Shown here in pieces: positions 1 through 11,450 of a DNA stretch of 64,000 nt (its first letter is position 1; each line of letters opens with the position of its first letter). A model generated the notes under the pieces. It did not search any database and was not told the origin of the DNA. It worked only from the letters and a program-made list of their open reading frames with translations. Made by a program: the position numbers and the translations under genes. The DNA comes from Chamaelirium japonicum (taxonomy: Eukaryota; Streptophyta; Magnoliopsida; Liliales; Melanthiaceae), in NCBI GenBank assembly GCA_947650365.1, contig OX393553.1, forward strand, positions 68,834,216 through 68,898,215, read 5' to 3'.

Positions 1-2
1 AT

Positions 3-2654
3 GACAAGCCATTCAACGAGGCCGAGGCACACCTGGCCGACGCTAAATTCTACCAAGCAAAGGGCCTGGTCGCGGAAGTTCTGCCAGCTAACGCTCCTCG
101 AGCCCAAAAGATTGAAGAAGTGAAGCAGGACAAGACTCCTCTTCCCGTAAATTCGGCGCCACCCTCTGACGAGGCAAGACTCAAGGTCCAAGGAACGCCG
201 AAACCTGGGCAAAGGATGCTCATCAGCTTCGAGCCAAGAGCAACGCAACATACCCCGTTGCCGATCCAAACGGTGCCTGTCCTGCGTCTCGCGCCTCAGT
301 GGCTCCGTAAATCCGAGCGATCGCCTTCTACTCCGACGAGGAAGATGGCCCCGTCGTTATCTCAGGCCAACGTCATCACTCTACAAGAAATGACGGTGCC
401 ATTACCTAGCCTGACGCAAGCTCCGAACCCAAGCAGACCTGTCGAATCAGCAGACCTCGAGCAACTCGGATTCAAACCAGAAGGGAGTTGGGGGCAAAAT
501 GCTGCCAAGTTGCTGTTTAGAGCTGGCTACAACGAGGAAAGCGCCATGGGCACACTCCCACCAGCAGCAACTCCGCATGGGATGACAAGAACTCAAGCTC
601 GGCTGTTTCAAAACGGCGAGCAAATTCCCCCGAACCACCGAGGCATCGGCTCCAGTCAAGCTCCGTTGGTTATCAGAACCGCAGCAAAGAAGACCTTCAC
701 CTCGAACTACATCGAGGCGAGGATGGCAGATGAAGCAGCCGAAGAATCGACAATCTCTGACGCACGCTCTACCTACCTCAGCCATCCAGACAGCAGGAGA
801 AGACGACGACGGGCTCGATGCCAAGCCTTGTTCCGGAAGCAAACCAGAGGTGGTAAAGACTAGTCGAATCGAAAACGCACATCCGTGTTCGAGAGGCTCG
901 GGCCAGTCAAACAATCAAAGAAGAAGTCGGCGTTCGATCGTCTGGGGATGCCAATCGAGGACTTCGTCTCAACACCCACCCACCCACCCATGGCTGCCGT
1001 CAATCATATCTCTATTACGGATCCCGACAACGGTGAAACTTCTACTTCGGACGACGAGTTGCCCGACGCCCCGCCAGTCCTCGAAGAAGGGGGGCAGTCC
1101 ACCGTTGATGCCTCAAAGAAAGGGGGCAGTCCAAGAAGACGACGACGACATACTTCTTCAGTGCCTAGGGCCAAATCCTTACTGTCTTGGGGGCAACCGT
1201 CTCTCATGCAAGCACTCCCTCTTCCAAACGAAACTACGTCCCGGCACCTGCTCAAAGCTAGAGACGAACAAAGAAGCCCCGAAGTCAACCTGCTAGGCCA
1301 ACCATCGGGCAAAATTGACTATTATGTCCTCTACTCCAGGTCTCCTTCGATTCCAAATGAAGAAATCAAGCCAACCAGCTGGGGATCAGAAGATGAATCG
1401 GTACAGTCTCTAGAAGTGCAAGTCCTTCTGATCAAGGAAGAGCCTTCAGTCGCAACACCAGTTCTTCACCTTGGCGAGGAAGATCTTAACACATGGGCTA
1501 TGGCGCCTCGAAGGAGAAGGCCACGACGATCAAGCTACAGGATAGCACGCCTAGCTAACCATGAGAAAAATCGGGCGACAAGAAAACTCCGCAGAAGAAA
1601 GTCCTTCAAGGAAAAGAATGAAGCTCCAGGAAGAAAGACGTCCAAAGTATCACCGGTAAATCTGAAAAATTTCCTCCAGCAAAGCTTTCTAGAGCCGGCG
1701 ACACTCCAGAAGTTCTTTCTTAATTGCTTCCTTGAAGCTGATCAAAACTTCAAGGTCTCCTGCTGCATGATGGAAGTTCACCGAGTGCTCCGGAAATACA
1801 ATGAAGAAAGCGACTCCAACATAAAAGGCATGGGGAGAAGCATCACTGCCAACGGCAAGCTGTTCAACAAGGCTAAAGCACACCTTGCTGATGCCAAGTT
1901 TTACGAGGCCAAAGACTTCGTTGCAGAAGCTCATCCAGCAAAACCTCTACGAGCTCAGGGAGTCAAAGCAGCTGCGAGGGACAAAAGCTCTCTACTTGCA
2001 AAACTAGTGACATCCTCTATCCAGACAGCGCGCAAAGACAAAGAAGCGCCAGCATCAAGACGGAAAATTCACATCAACTTCAAATCAAGCTCGATGCGAT
2101 GCATTCCGTTGCCTGCTCAAGTTGCTTCAGTCCTGCGGCTCGTACCTCAATGGCTTCGCAAACCAGGACGATCGCCTTCTCCTCCAGCAAAGGAACCAGC
2201 GTTATCATTCTTCGGGGCCAACTTCAGCACGTTGCAAGAGATGACACTACCGTTACGTGGTCTGTTGCACATCTCGAGCTCAACCGAGTCTTCCGAGCGC
2301 ACCAGCTCTGAGCAACTTGCAATCAAGTCAGAAAACACTCGGGGGCAAAACTCCACCGAGTCAATGTTCAAATCCAGCCGCAGCAAAGAAAGCATGGCAC
2401 ACATGGGATCACTACCCTCAGCTGCAATACCACATCGCCTGACAAAGACTCAAGCTCGTCTCTGCGAAAGCGGCGAACAAATCCTTCCAAATTGCCGGGG
2501 CATCGACTCCAGTCAAACTCCAGCAATCATCAAAACTCCAGTCAAGAAGGTCTTCACTTCCAACTATATTGAAGTGAAGAAGGTGGGCGACAGCTGCGAA
2601 CCAGTGGCGACTCTGCCTACCAGTGGCAAGTCCCTCAAAAGGTACTTTGCCTAA
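3..2654 (+). pseudogene. C-terminal tail of gag-pro polyprotein, element A
   Basis: One reading frame runs from 3 to 2654, broken only by TAG at 861-863. Compared with element B it begins just after the retropepsin-like domain. The tail holds two related modules. Module 1 ends near 715 with a TFTSNYIEA segment. Module 2 repeats the same order of blocks: a YYVLYS block near 1320, an LLQQS-like block near 1675, a HLADAKFY block near 1880, an APQWLRK-like block near 2150, and a TFTSNYIE-like block near 2560. It ends in SLKRYFA. Module 2 lacks the protease segment found in module 1 of element B. The function of the tail is unknown to me. It is better preserved than the same part of element B, which has a frameshift. 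Confidence 0.7.
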
Positions 2655-2675
2655 CGCAAGGTTACCCCCCTTGCC

Positions 2676-2709
<34 letters not shown>

Positions 2710-3885
2710 AATAAACGAACTACGTGCGACTTGATCCCTCTCGGTAGGGTACGTAGGCAACCTACAAAGGTTCAGTCCAGACAAAAAAAGAAACATCCCA
2801 ACGTCGTCCAGGAAGGCCAGTCCAGAAGAGAATGAGTGCATGACCATCAATCCGGTCGGCAAACTAAAGGATGACAAAAAAAAAAGTCAAAGTCCTTGAG
2901 GCGTCAAAGCAGCTCGCCTTCCGTAGCTTACACGCGCCGCAACTCTAGGGGTAAAGAAGCCGTCAACTTCCGACGCGTCGCCAGCTATGCACGCTGCTTT
3001 GCAAGGATCGCTCCGACAGCCTTCTCGATCACTCCACCCGCTCCCGGCAATTCGTCAGCTCTTCACGCTGCTTCGCAAGCTCTACTCCAAACGTCTTCTC
3101 GGTTGCTCGAGCTTTCCCCAAATGAAACTCCAGCTTCTAAAGCGACGCACGAATGTGGCAAGTCGAAGTCCCTAAGGCGCCAAAGTGGCTCACTCCCAAC
3201 AGCTTACACACGCTGCAATTCCAGGGGTAGGGAAGCAGTCAACTCTCTACGCGTCGCCAGCTTTCCGCTGCTTCACAAACTCTGCTCCAGAAGTTTTCTC
3301 GGTCGCTCGGGCATTCTCCAGCTTCTGAAGCAATGCTTGACGTCTCTCCCCCTCGGTCGCAGCTAAGCCCAAGGAAGCGTCCTCCAGCGAAGACCGTCGT
3401 AAGCAATGAAGCTCGCCACCCTCCAAAGAAGGTGCGCATCTGCTCCACAGAAAAAGAGTCGTTGCCTTGAAATCCACCGGGCTCATGCAAAGACTCAGGC
3501 CAACCTGAAGGATGGAAACTGCCACTGAAGTCAAAAGCAGCAACCCGAAGAACGGCGGACGCATAAACAACAACCGCAGCCTTCGTGACCTCCACAAAGC
3601 CAAGAACCACTGGAGCTGTCATCAAGGTCAAGATCGACAAACAAAAGACAACCAAAGTAGTCTACTCCTTGATTGATGCTCGTGGCCTCGTCATCCTCTT
3701 CAGAACGCCTATCTCGGTGTCCTTCAAGCTGACATTGCTACCAGAAAGGTGCAACCTCGCTAGTAACTCTAAACCCGCGGTTGACCTCATCAATAATCTA
3801 GCCAGCCTTCGGAAGGTACTCAGGGGGACGAATCTTGCAAGGATATGAAAAGTGCAAGGCCGATCGAGAGGTAAAGTCAATTCCG

Positions 3886-3919
<34 letters not shown>

Positions 3920-4109
3920 AGGGAGCCACCTTCCCTGGCCTTCAACGCCTCCGACTCATCCTCGCGCCAGGCGATTGCCACCACACTCGGCTTCGTCTTT
4001 TTGCCGTGCCGTTGTCATTATGCTCCCGCACCAAGAAGACGATAACACTCCGCTGAAGAATCTTTCGGCTCCAAGCCGCCGAAGAATGCTTCGCCGCCAA
4101 GACTGAAGC

Positions 4110-5165
4110 TTTCGTCTTCACGAGCCGTCGAAGAATCCTTCGTCTTCAAGCCGCCAAGAGGGCCTTCGTCTCCAAGCCATCGAAGAAGCCTTCGTCTCCA
4201 AGCCGACGGAAGCCTTCGTCTTCAAGCGCCGCGCACCATCGCTGCCGCCGTCGACGAAAGAGGCGACACCGGGAAGACGGAGCAAGTCTCGTGCAACCCC
4301 AGGCAGCACTCTTCCGCCGACGGTCTCCAAGCATCGAAGAAGCCTTCGTCTCCAAGACCGACGGAAGCCTTCGTCTTCAAGCGACGCGCACCATCGCCGC
4401 CGCCGTCGACGAAAGAGGCGACACCGGGAAGACGGAGCAAGTCTCGTGCAACCTCAGGCAGCACTCTTCCGCCGACGGTCTCCAAGCATCGAAGAAGCCT
4501 TCGTCTCCAAGATCGACGGAAGCCTTCGTCTTCAAGCGACGCGCACCATCGCCGCCGCCGTCGACAAAAGAGGCGACACCGGGAAGACGGAGCAAGTCTC
4601 GTGCAACCCCAGGCAGCACTCTTCCGCCGACGGTCTCCAAGCATCGAAGAAGCCTTCGTCTCCAAGCCGACGGAAGCCTTCGTCTTCAAGCGCCGCGCAC
4701 CGTCGCCGCCGCCGTCGACAAAAGAGGCGACACCGGGAAGACAGAGCAAGTCTCGTGCAACCCCAGGCAGTACTCTTCCGCCGACGGTCTCCAAGCATCG
4801 AAGAAGCCTTCGTCTCCAAGCCGACGGAAGCCTTCGTCTTCAAGCGACGCGCACCATCGTCGCCGCCGTCGACGAAAGAGGCGACACCGGGAAGACGGAG
4901 CAAGTCTCGTGCAACCCCAGGCAACACTCTTCCGCCGACGGTCTCCAAGCATCGAAGAAGCCTTCGTCTCCAAGCCGACGGAAGCCTTCGTCTTCAAGCG
5001 ACGCGCACCATCGTCGCCGCCGTCGACGAAAGAGGCGACACCGGGAAGACGGAGCAAGTTTCGTGCAACCCCAGGCAGCACTCTTCCGCCGACGGTCTCC
5101 AAGCATCGAAGAAGCCTTCGTCTCCAAGCCGACGGAAGCCTTCGTCTTCAAGCGCCGCACACCAC
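4110..5165 (+). repeat. 154-155 bp tandem array, about 6 copies, element A
   Basis: The unit contains AGGCGACACCGGGAAGACGG and CTTCCGCCGACGGTCTCC. It recurs at a spacing of 155, 155, 154, 154 and 154 bp between about 4330 and 5102. The unit resembles the single-copy segment just before the purine tract at 6480-6560 and its counterpart in element B at 23110-23200, so the array probably arose from that segment. Confidence 0.85.
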
Positions 5166-5852
5166 TCGCGCAGCTTGAAGCCTGGCCACCGCCCGCCTAT
5201 GCCGCGCCAGCGCCGCTCCACACACCCGTCGTCTGCGCCACGTACCCATGCCGCCTGCACTCAACCCCGCGCGCCGAGCCGCAGCTGCGCCCCACGCCCG
5301 GCCAACCCAGAGACGCCGCCGTTACCACTGCGTTCCACCTCCGACCCGATCGGGGCCCGCCCGACTCAGAGTCGCACCGGCGGCCGCCCTCGTTGCTTCT
5401 GCGACCGCACCGGGCCTCCGCGCCACTCGCTCCCGGCCCCGCGCCGCACATACTGCAGCCAGCGCTGTGGGCCGTCGCCGCCGCTGCCTGCTCCGACAGC
5501 CACGCCGCCTGCCGCCTTCGCAGACCAGAAGAAGAAGGAAAGAAAAGGAAAGAAAGAAAAGAAAAGGAAAGGAAAGAAAGAAAAAGAAAAGGAAAGAAAA
5601 AAAAAAAAAAAAGGAAGAAAAGAAAAGAAAAGAAAAGAAAAGGAAAGAAAAAAAGAAAGAAAAAGAAGGAAAAGGAAGGAAAGAAAAAGAAGGGTCCGCG
5701 AGCCACTGGCACCCGTACCGCAGCCCGCGCGCCGCTCGGCCATCGCCTGCCGCTGCTGCTGCTGCTGCCTCCGCGAGCCACCGCCGCCGCGGCACCCCGG
5801 CCTTCGCGCGCGCCGTAGCTAGCCACCGTCGCTACTGCTGTACTCCGCGCAC

Positions 5853-5887
<35 letters not shown>

Positions 5888-6707
5888 AAGAAAGAAAGAA
5901 AAGGGGAGCTTCGCCTCGCTTGCAATGGCTCCACCTCCTCCTCATCGCGCCGAGGTGCGTCACCATCGCCAACACTCCGCCGGGGTGCATCGCCTTCATC
6001 TTCGCGCCTTCGTCATCCGCGCGCCGCCATGGGACTACGTCGAGACATGTTGCCTTCGTCTTCACGCTCCCGTCTCTCCTAAGTCGCCTTCGGACATCGT
6101 GCAACGGTCGCCGTCGACAATCGACCTCGTCATTGCGCTCCCACACCGAGGGAGGGGCGACAGTCCTCCGCCGAGATGCACCGTCGCCGTCATCGCACTC
6201 CAGTCGCCCTCGCACCAGTCTCGAACTCCGTGCAACGGCCACCTTCGACGTCCGTGCAATCTTTGGAGCAAAAGAGGTCCGCAACGAAGAAGATGATCGA
6301 AACCATAGCGAAGGTCTTCTCTACAAGCAAGAGCCACAGCCAATTGCTCGCACCGGCACCCAGCTCGGCGCGCCGCACGCCGCTGGCCTCGTGCCTAGCC
6401 GCCGCAGCCCTAGCCGACCCTGCCACTGCCGCTGCAGCTCCCGTGGTCCAAAAAAAAAAAAAAAAAAAAAAAGAGACGAAAGAGGCAACACCGGGAAGAC
6501 GGAGCAAGTCGCGTGCAGCCCCGGCAGCTCTCTTCCGACAGCGGTCTCCAGAAGCCGGCAGAACCTTCGCAAAGAAGCACAATGGTGGATGAAGGGGGTA
6601 GGGGTCCTTAAACAGACACCCGACCCCGCCCACAAAAGGAATCAAGGACAAGTGCTCTACGATTCTTACGCGTCCAAGCCCGACACGTTCTCATCGACAC
6701 ACTCGTC

Positions 6708-6721
6708 CTTGAGGGGGCATT
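6708..6721 (+). other. Polypurine tract of element A
   Basis: TTGAGGGGGCATT lies directly before the LTR start. The same string precedes the 3' LTR of element B. This is the expected place for plus-strand priming of an LTR retrotransposon. Confidence 0.7.
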
Positions 6722-7358
6722 TGTAGACACACGAATTTCGTCGGACCCGAACCCGACTTACGTGTGCCGACGCAGATGCAAACCCGACACGCGGACCCAA
6801 CTCGTTCGCGCCGATGTGGATGCAAACCCGATACGCGGACCCGACTCGCGCGCGCCGACACGGACTCGGACCCCGCCCCAAGAGGGGCCGGCCCCTACTA
6901 GGGTCCGAACCCTATAGGGCCGGCCCTAGTGGGGACCGAACCCCATGGAGGGGCCGGCCGGCCCTGCAAGGAAAGGGAAGAAAAAAGAAAGAAAAGAAAA
7001 AAAGAAAGAAAAGGAAAAGGAAAGAAAAGAAAGGAAAGAAAAGAAAAAGGAAAGAAAAGAAAAGGAAAGAAAAGAAAGAAAAGGAAAAAATACCGCCATG
7101 CGCGGGGGGAGGTAGCGTATGACGTCTGCACACACGCGGATCTGCGCCGATCCCTCGATCCGACGCACAAGACGAAGCGCCCGATCGCCATCGATTTCGT
7201 GCGCAAAATCCAGCCATAATTGCACCCGCCAGAAAAGGAAAACAATTAAATGTTATTCCCTTCATCAATGGATGAATAAAATCCGGGTAATTATGAGAGA
7301 GATACAAAGGGGATTTAAAATTAAAAAGTTTCCATATCTCTCTCCCCACCTCTTTGCC

Positions 7359-7366
7359 TATAAATA
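7359..7366 (+). promoter_or_regulatory. TATA box in LTR of element A
   Basis: TATAAATA followed by GAGGGGG. The same box occurs at corresponding places in both LTRs of element B (12123-12130 and 24129-24136). It is the likely core promoter for the element transcript. Confidence 0.65.
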
Positions 7367-7620
7367 GAGGGGGTGGGGGAAGGAAAAAATGGTCGGAAAA
7401 TTGAAGACGAAACGCCAGAGCTCTGCAGAAGAGGAGACGCTTCTTCATCGACCCAAGGCTTCACGAGGCACAGTCAAGCCTGTCCCGAGGGATCGGCTTA
7501 CTGAAAGTCCTCATCAATGTGAAGGCCCTTGCACACGAAGATCATCCCTTCGACTCCGTGCACGAAGAAGAAAGCTCGGAGAAGAAGAACCCTTCGACTC
7601 CGAAGACGCCAGAAGCAAAG

Positions 7621-8450
7621 GCCGGAGAAGAAGAGGAGCGGCACTACCCCGTCGTCTCCAACAAGCTTCAACTCCGATCAAGCCCAAAAGCCCGGAGAAG
7701 AAGAGGAGCGGCACTACCCCGTCGTCTCCAACAAGCTTCGACTCCGATCAAGCCCAAAAGCCCGGAGAAGAAGAGGAGCGGCACTACCCCGTCGTCTCCA
7801 ACAAGCTTCGACTCCGATCAAGCCCAAAAGCCCGGAGAAGAAGAGGAGCGGCACTACCCCGTCGTCTCCAACAAGCTTCGACTCCGATCAAGCCCAAAAG
7901 CCCGGAGAAGAAGAGGAGCGGCACTACCCCGTCGTCTCCAACAAGCTTCGACTCCGATCAAGCCCAAAAGCCCGGAGAAGAAGAGGAGCGGCACTACCCC
8001 GTCGTCTCCAACAAGCTTCGACTCCGATCAAGCCCAAAAGCCCGGAGGAGAAGAGGAGCGGCACTACCCCGTCGTCTCCAACAAGCTTCGACTCCGATCA
8101 AGCCCAAAAGCCCGGAGGAGAAGAGGAGCGGCACTACCCCGTCGTCTCCAACAAGCTTCGACTCCGATCAAGCCCAAAAGCCCGGAGAAGAAGAGGAGCG
8201 GCACTACCCCGTCGTCTCCAACAAGCTTCGACTCCGATCAAGCCCAAAAGCCCGGAGAAGAAGAGGAGCGGCACTACCCCGTCGTCTCCAACAAGCTTCG
8301 ACTTCGATCAAGCCCAAAAGCCCGGAGAAGAAGAGGAGCGGCACTACCCCGTCGTCTCCAACAAGCTTCGACTCCGATCAAGCCCAAAAGCCCGGAGAAG
8401 AAGAGGAGCGGCACTACCCCGTCGGCTCCAACAAATCCTCGATCCCGATC
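7621..8450 (+). repeat. 70-bp tandem array, about 12 copies, inside LTR of element A
   Basis: AGCCCAAAAGCCCGGAGAAG recurs every 70 bp (7681, 7751, 7821 and on to 8381) with almost no divergence, and each unit carries an AAGCTT site. LTRs of element B have only one to two unit-like segments at the same place. Because 70 is not a multiple of three and the unit has no stop in any forward frame, all three forward frames stay open. Confidence 0.95.
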
Positions 8451-8574
8451 AAGCCCCAAAGCCCGGAGGAGAGAAGCGAAGCGTCATCACCCCGTCGTCT
8501 TCGACTAACGCCTGCCCCATCCACGAAGAAGAAAGCCTGGAGCAGATCGTCTGAAGCGTCGCTACCCCGTCGTC

Positions 8575-8745
8575 TTCATCAACAAAAGTCGACGCTACAA
8601 CCGTCGCACGGAGACCGTCGCTACCCTCGTCGTCTTCATCAACAAAAGCCGACGCTACAACCGTCGCACGGAGACCGTCGCTACCCTCGTCGTCTTCATC
8701 AACAAAAGCCGACGCCACAACCGTCGCACGGAGATCGGTGCTACC
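8575..8745 (+). repeat. 60-bp tandem triplication in LTR of element A
   Basis: Three consecutive copies of a 60-bp unit containing AACCGTCGCACGGAGA and CGTCTTCATCAACAAAAG, near 8590, 8650 and 8710. It lies just downstream of the 70-bp array. Confidence 0.85.
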
Positions 8746-9718
8746 CCCACTATCTTCGAAAGCATTCTTCGACTCCGATCACGCCAAAGAAGCCCGGAGA
8801 AGAAGAGAAGTCCAGTCGATACGTAAACCGTCGAAGCACCGGAGAAGTAGCCCACGCCGTTCGAAGAAGAAGATCGAGTTGACGCCAAAGCTAAAGCCAA
8901 CGCAAGAAGCCAAAGCAAAGCCCCAGTAAAGCCCGCGCCAAAGCAACGCAAGTGCCAAAGCCAAGCGACTACGCCGGCCACGAGCAAAAGCACCGCACGT
9001 TCTAGCCGATACGACGCGAAGTCCGGAAGAACGAAAGCATCGCAAGTCTCTCCCAGCTATGTCCAAGTGCAAGCGCCGAAGCAAAGCAAAGCCAGAGCCA
9101 CGCCGGAGCAAAGCCAAAGCCAAAAAGCCAAAGCCAAAGCCAACGCCAAAAGCTAGATCGACGCCGCGAACCGACGATCAAGGACACCGAGGTCAAGCAA
9201 GGAACGAGGAAGACGCGAAGACCGAGGAACGAAGCCGAAAACCCCCTAGCCGAGAAAGCGCGAAGCACGGAAGGGACAAAGCAACGGTGGACATTCCTTA
9301 GCCTCTCCAAAACCCTCTCCCTGTAAAACCCCTGTCTTGGGCAGCCCCTTCAGCGCTCTCGCACGAACACCACGTGGAGACGCGGATCAAAGGGATCCCC
9401 CAGAAGATCTTTCCCACAATCCCCTGATCAAAACTCGCCGCAACCCGGACTCGCTACACCCGAGCAACCCGGGTCCCGGCCACATTTGTAATCTCGTGTG
9501 ATTCGCAATAAAGACGACCCGCGCTTTTTTTTCGCGTCCACAATGGCGTACTATTCTGTTTTTTTCAATTATCCAACTTTTGTTCCGTTTATTAAATTGT
9601 TAATAATTTTTGTTCCGTTTCTCAAAAATTTCTGCCAGAATTTCTATGCAACGCCCAACGCTGTCATATCTAAGGTCAATGCCATAAATCCCCAATCCCC
9701 TTGAATATGCTTGAAAGT

Positions 9719-10179
9719 TAGGGGTGGCAATGGGTCGTGTCGGGTCGGGTTCGTGTCGTGTCTAGTTTCGGGTTGTGTCAAAAACCCCTAGATCCGGACC
9801 CGACCCGTTTAACTAATCGTGTTTAGATCCTAAACCCGTATCCGACCCGTTTATAAACGGGTAGACCCGATAAGTCCCGTTTACCACACGGGTTTATTCA
9901 GTTGACCCGATCCGACTCCACTCGACCTAACCCGATAGACCCGCTGATACTATATATTACAGGATAGGATTGCGGATAGACCTGACCAGACACGACCCGT
10001 TGAATATTAAACGGGTTTACCGTGTACAGACCCTAAACCCGGACCCAACCCGTTTATTAAACGGGTCTATCGTGTTGACCCGTTTATGACCCGAACCCGT
10101 TTAGCCCTGACGCAGACATGCTAACTTCTTGTCGGGTAGTGTCGGGTCTGCCATGTGGGGTCCGAAATTGCCAGCACTA
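9719..10179 (+). mobile_element. Non-autonomous hAT element with 8-bp target duplication
   Basis: The 5' end is TAGGGGTGGCAAT and the 3' end reads ATTGCCAGCACTA, an imperfect inverted repeat. The 8 bp on each side are identical: TTGAAAGT at 9711-9718 and 10180-10187. The interior is made of GGGTCGTGTCGGGT-like strings and their complement. It has no coding capacity. A truncated relative lies at 39665-40113. Confidence 0.85.
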
Positions 10180-10187
10180 TTGAAAGT

Positions 10188-10531
10188 GTTGAAAATATTC
10201 TGGGCTAATAGCACCATCTTAATACGATTTGCTAGTATTTTGGATATAGTTGTAGTGAACATTGCAAAGGCTTATAGGACGGAAATCACTTGTATTTTTC
10301 CGGGACCGCTTTCTTCGGATTCAGACTCAGCTGATTAGTATGATTGAGACCCTGAAGAAGTATTGGATAGAGAGGATAAGTGGGTGTTTGGCGTCAATCC
10401 GAAACAATCCATTTCTACTTCTGGTTCCGGATTTTGAAAGTAACAGCTAGTGTTTATTCCGGTGGACTGAAGATGATTTTATTGTTCCGTCAATTTCTTT
10501 GCCAATCGGTCACCAAACAACTAAATTTACA
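10188..10531. other. Unassigned interval
   Basis: No coding, repeat or RNA feature is visible between the hAT target duplication and the LINE relic. Confidence 0.4.
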
Positions 10532-10874
10532 CTAAAAAAGATGATTTATGAAAATACCCTCATCCAGATGAGATTCCAGCGGAACAGCTGTTCTGCATAC
10601 CAAACACCCCCTAAGATCCTCGACTAAGGTGGGGCAAGAACTCCGAACAATCAGCCAGTCCGAGCCTGAGCTTTTCATTGGATTCATTGCGAAGACGATG
10701 TTCCTTATCTCTTCAGCTTTAGGAATATCACAAATCTCATGGTTTTCATCCTGGACAATCTTGTGAATATTCAAATTGCTTTTTTTTTTTATCCAATAGG
10801 ATTAAAGGTTTGGAAGAGGACCTGGAAATAAGAGGTGAACCGATCATTTAGAAACTCCGACTCCGAGTGCCAGT
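10532..10874 (-). pseudogene. LINE ORF2 relic, start of reverse transcriptase
   Basis: On the minus strand the translation includes AEEIRNIVFAMNPMKSSGSDW, typical of the N-terminal reverse transcriptase segment of plant L1-type LINEs, where KAPGPDG is usual. The part upstream in the element (10874 down to about 10800) joins in frame with the relic at 25566-25739 once the hAT insertion and one target duplication are ignored. The rest of the RT domain is missing. Confidence 0.75.
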
Positions 10875-11450
10875 TAGGACTGCAACTCTGACGGGTTGGG
10901 TTGGGTCGGGTTAAGAGTCAACCCAAGCCCAACCCAAGTACTAAAACTCCCAATTCTAACCCAAGCGAACCCAACCTCCATCCCGAGATGCCCAACCCAA
11001 GCAAAAATTTATATGTTTAGATTGGCTCGGGTTAACCCAAGTTGGTAGGACAGATAAGGTCGTGCAGGCTCGAGTATACTTATTATTTAAAATTTTAATA
11101 TTATAATATCAAAAGCTTAAAAAAAATTATACTTGCTAACACTACAATACAAGTTTTTTTTACATTTATATCCATTCAATTTACTAGATCATTGGATAAT
11201 ACATTTATTTGATAAGCAAGAAGCAAATAAATAATATGAGACTGGGTGAAACGGATGACTATGACTGCAACTTCACATCATATAAGTACTCGGGATGGTT
11301 GTGATTGTTACCTATATATCACAGACTTGTAGATATATATATGAGTACTCGTTACTCGGGTTCGGGTTGGGTCGGGACCGTCGGGTTGCTCGACCCCTCA
11401 ATCCGAGTCCGACCCAAATTCAACTCGGGTTGTAATTTTTCAATCCTAAC

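Larger units (their letters stand above)
2655..6721 (+). other. Non-coding internal region of element A with oligo(A) tracts
   Basis: Between the polyprotein stop and the 3' LTR no conserved domain is visible. Long pure A tracts lie near 2679-2707, 3886-3916, 5856-5885 and 6451-6472, all on the same strand. Purine-rich GAAAA runs occupy about 5526-5692. The segment 5160-5520 is very GC-rich. Several long open frames exist on both strands, but they are arginine-, serine- or lysine-rich by composition and are not credible genes. Confidence 0.6.
1..9542 (+). mobile_element. Non-autonomous Ty3/gypsy-type element A, 5' part outside the window
   Basis: This is the 3' two-thirds of a large LTR retrotransposon. 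Position 1 aligns with 17349 of element B, so gag, the retropepsin-like domain and the 5' LTR lie off the left edge. Visible in order are the tail of the polyprotein (to 2654), about 4 kb of non-coding internal DNA with oligo(A) tracts and a 154-bp tandem array, a purine tract just before 6722, and an LTR that starts TGTAGACACA and ends at 9542. No reverse transcriptase or integrase motif is present. Membership of the same family as element B rests on the shared polyprotein tail, shared LTR ends and shared purine tract. Confidence 0.85.
6722..9542 (+). repeat. 3' LTR of element A (2.8 kb)
   Basis: It starts TGTAGACACA and ends TCCACA, giving TG...CA ends. It carries a TATA box, a GA-rich run (about 6965-7090) and a polyadenylation-type AATAAA at 9507-9512 near the end. 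It is longer than the two LTRs of element B (2402 and 2114 bp), mainly because of a 70-bp tandem expansion. The matching 5' LTR is outside the window, so the target duplication cannot be checked; the 5 bp after the LTR are ATGGC. Confidence 0.85.

Noticed and set aside
4222..5822. Long arginine/serine-rich ORFs on both strands
   Set aside because: They follow the 154-bp tandem array and stay open on several frames at once; composition, not coding.
7389..8882. 497-codon ORF in the LTR and two overlapping ORFs of over 300 codons
   Set aside because: Produced by the 70-bp array, which has no stops in any forward frame.
10890..11060. Interstitial telomeric repeat
   Set aside because: Strings are GGGTTGGGTCGGG-like and irregular, not TTTAGGG arrays.
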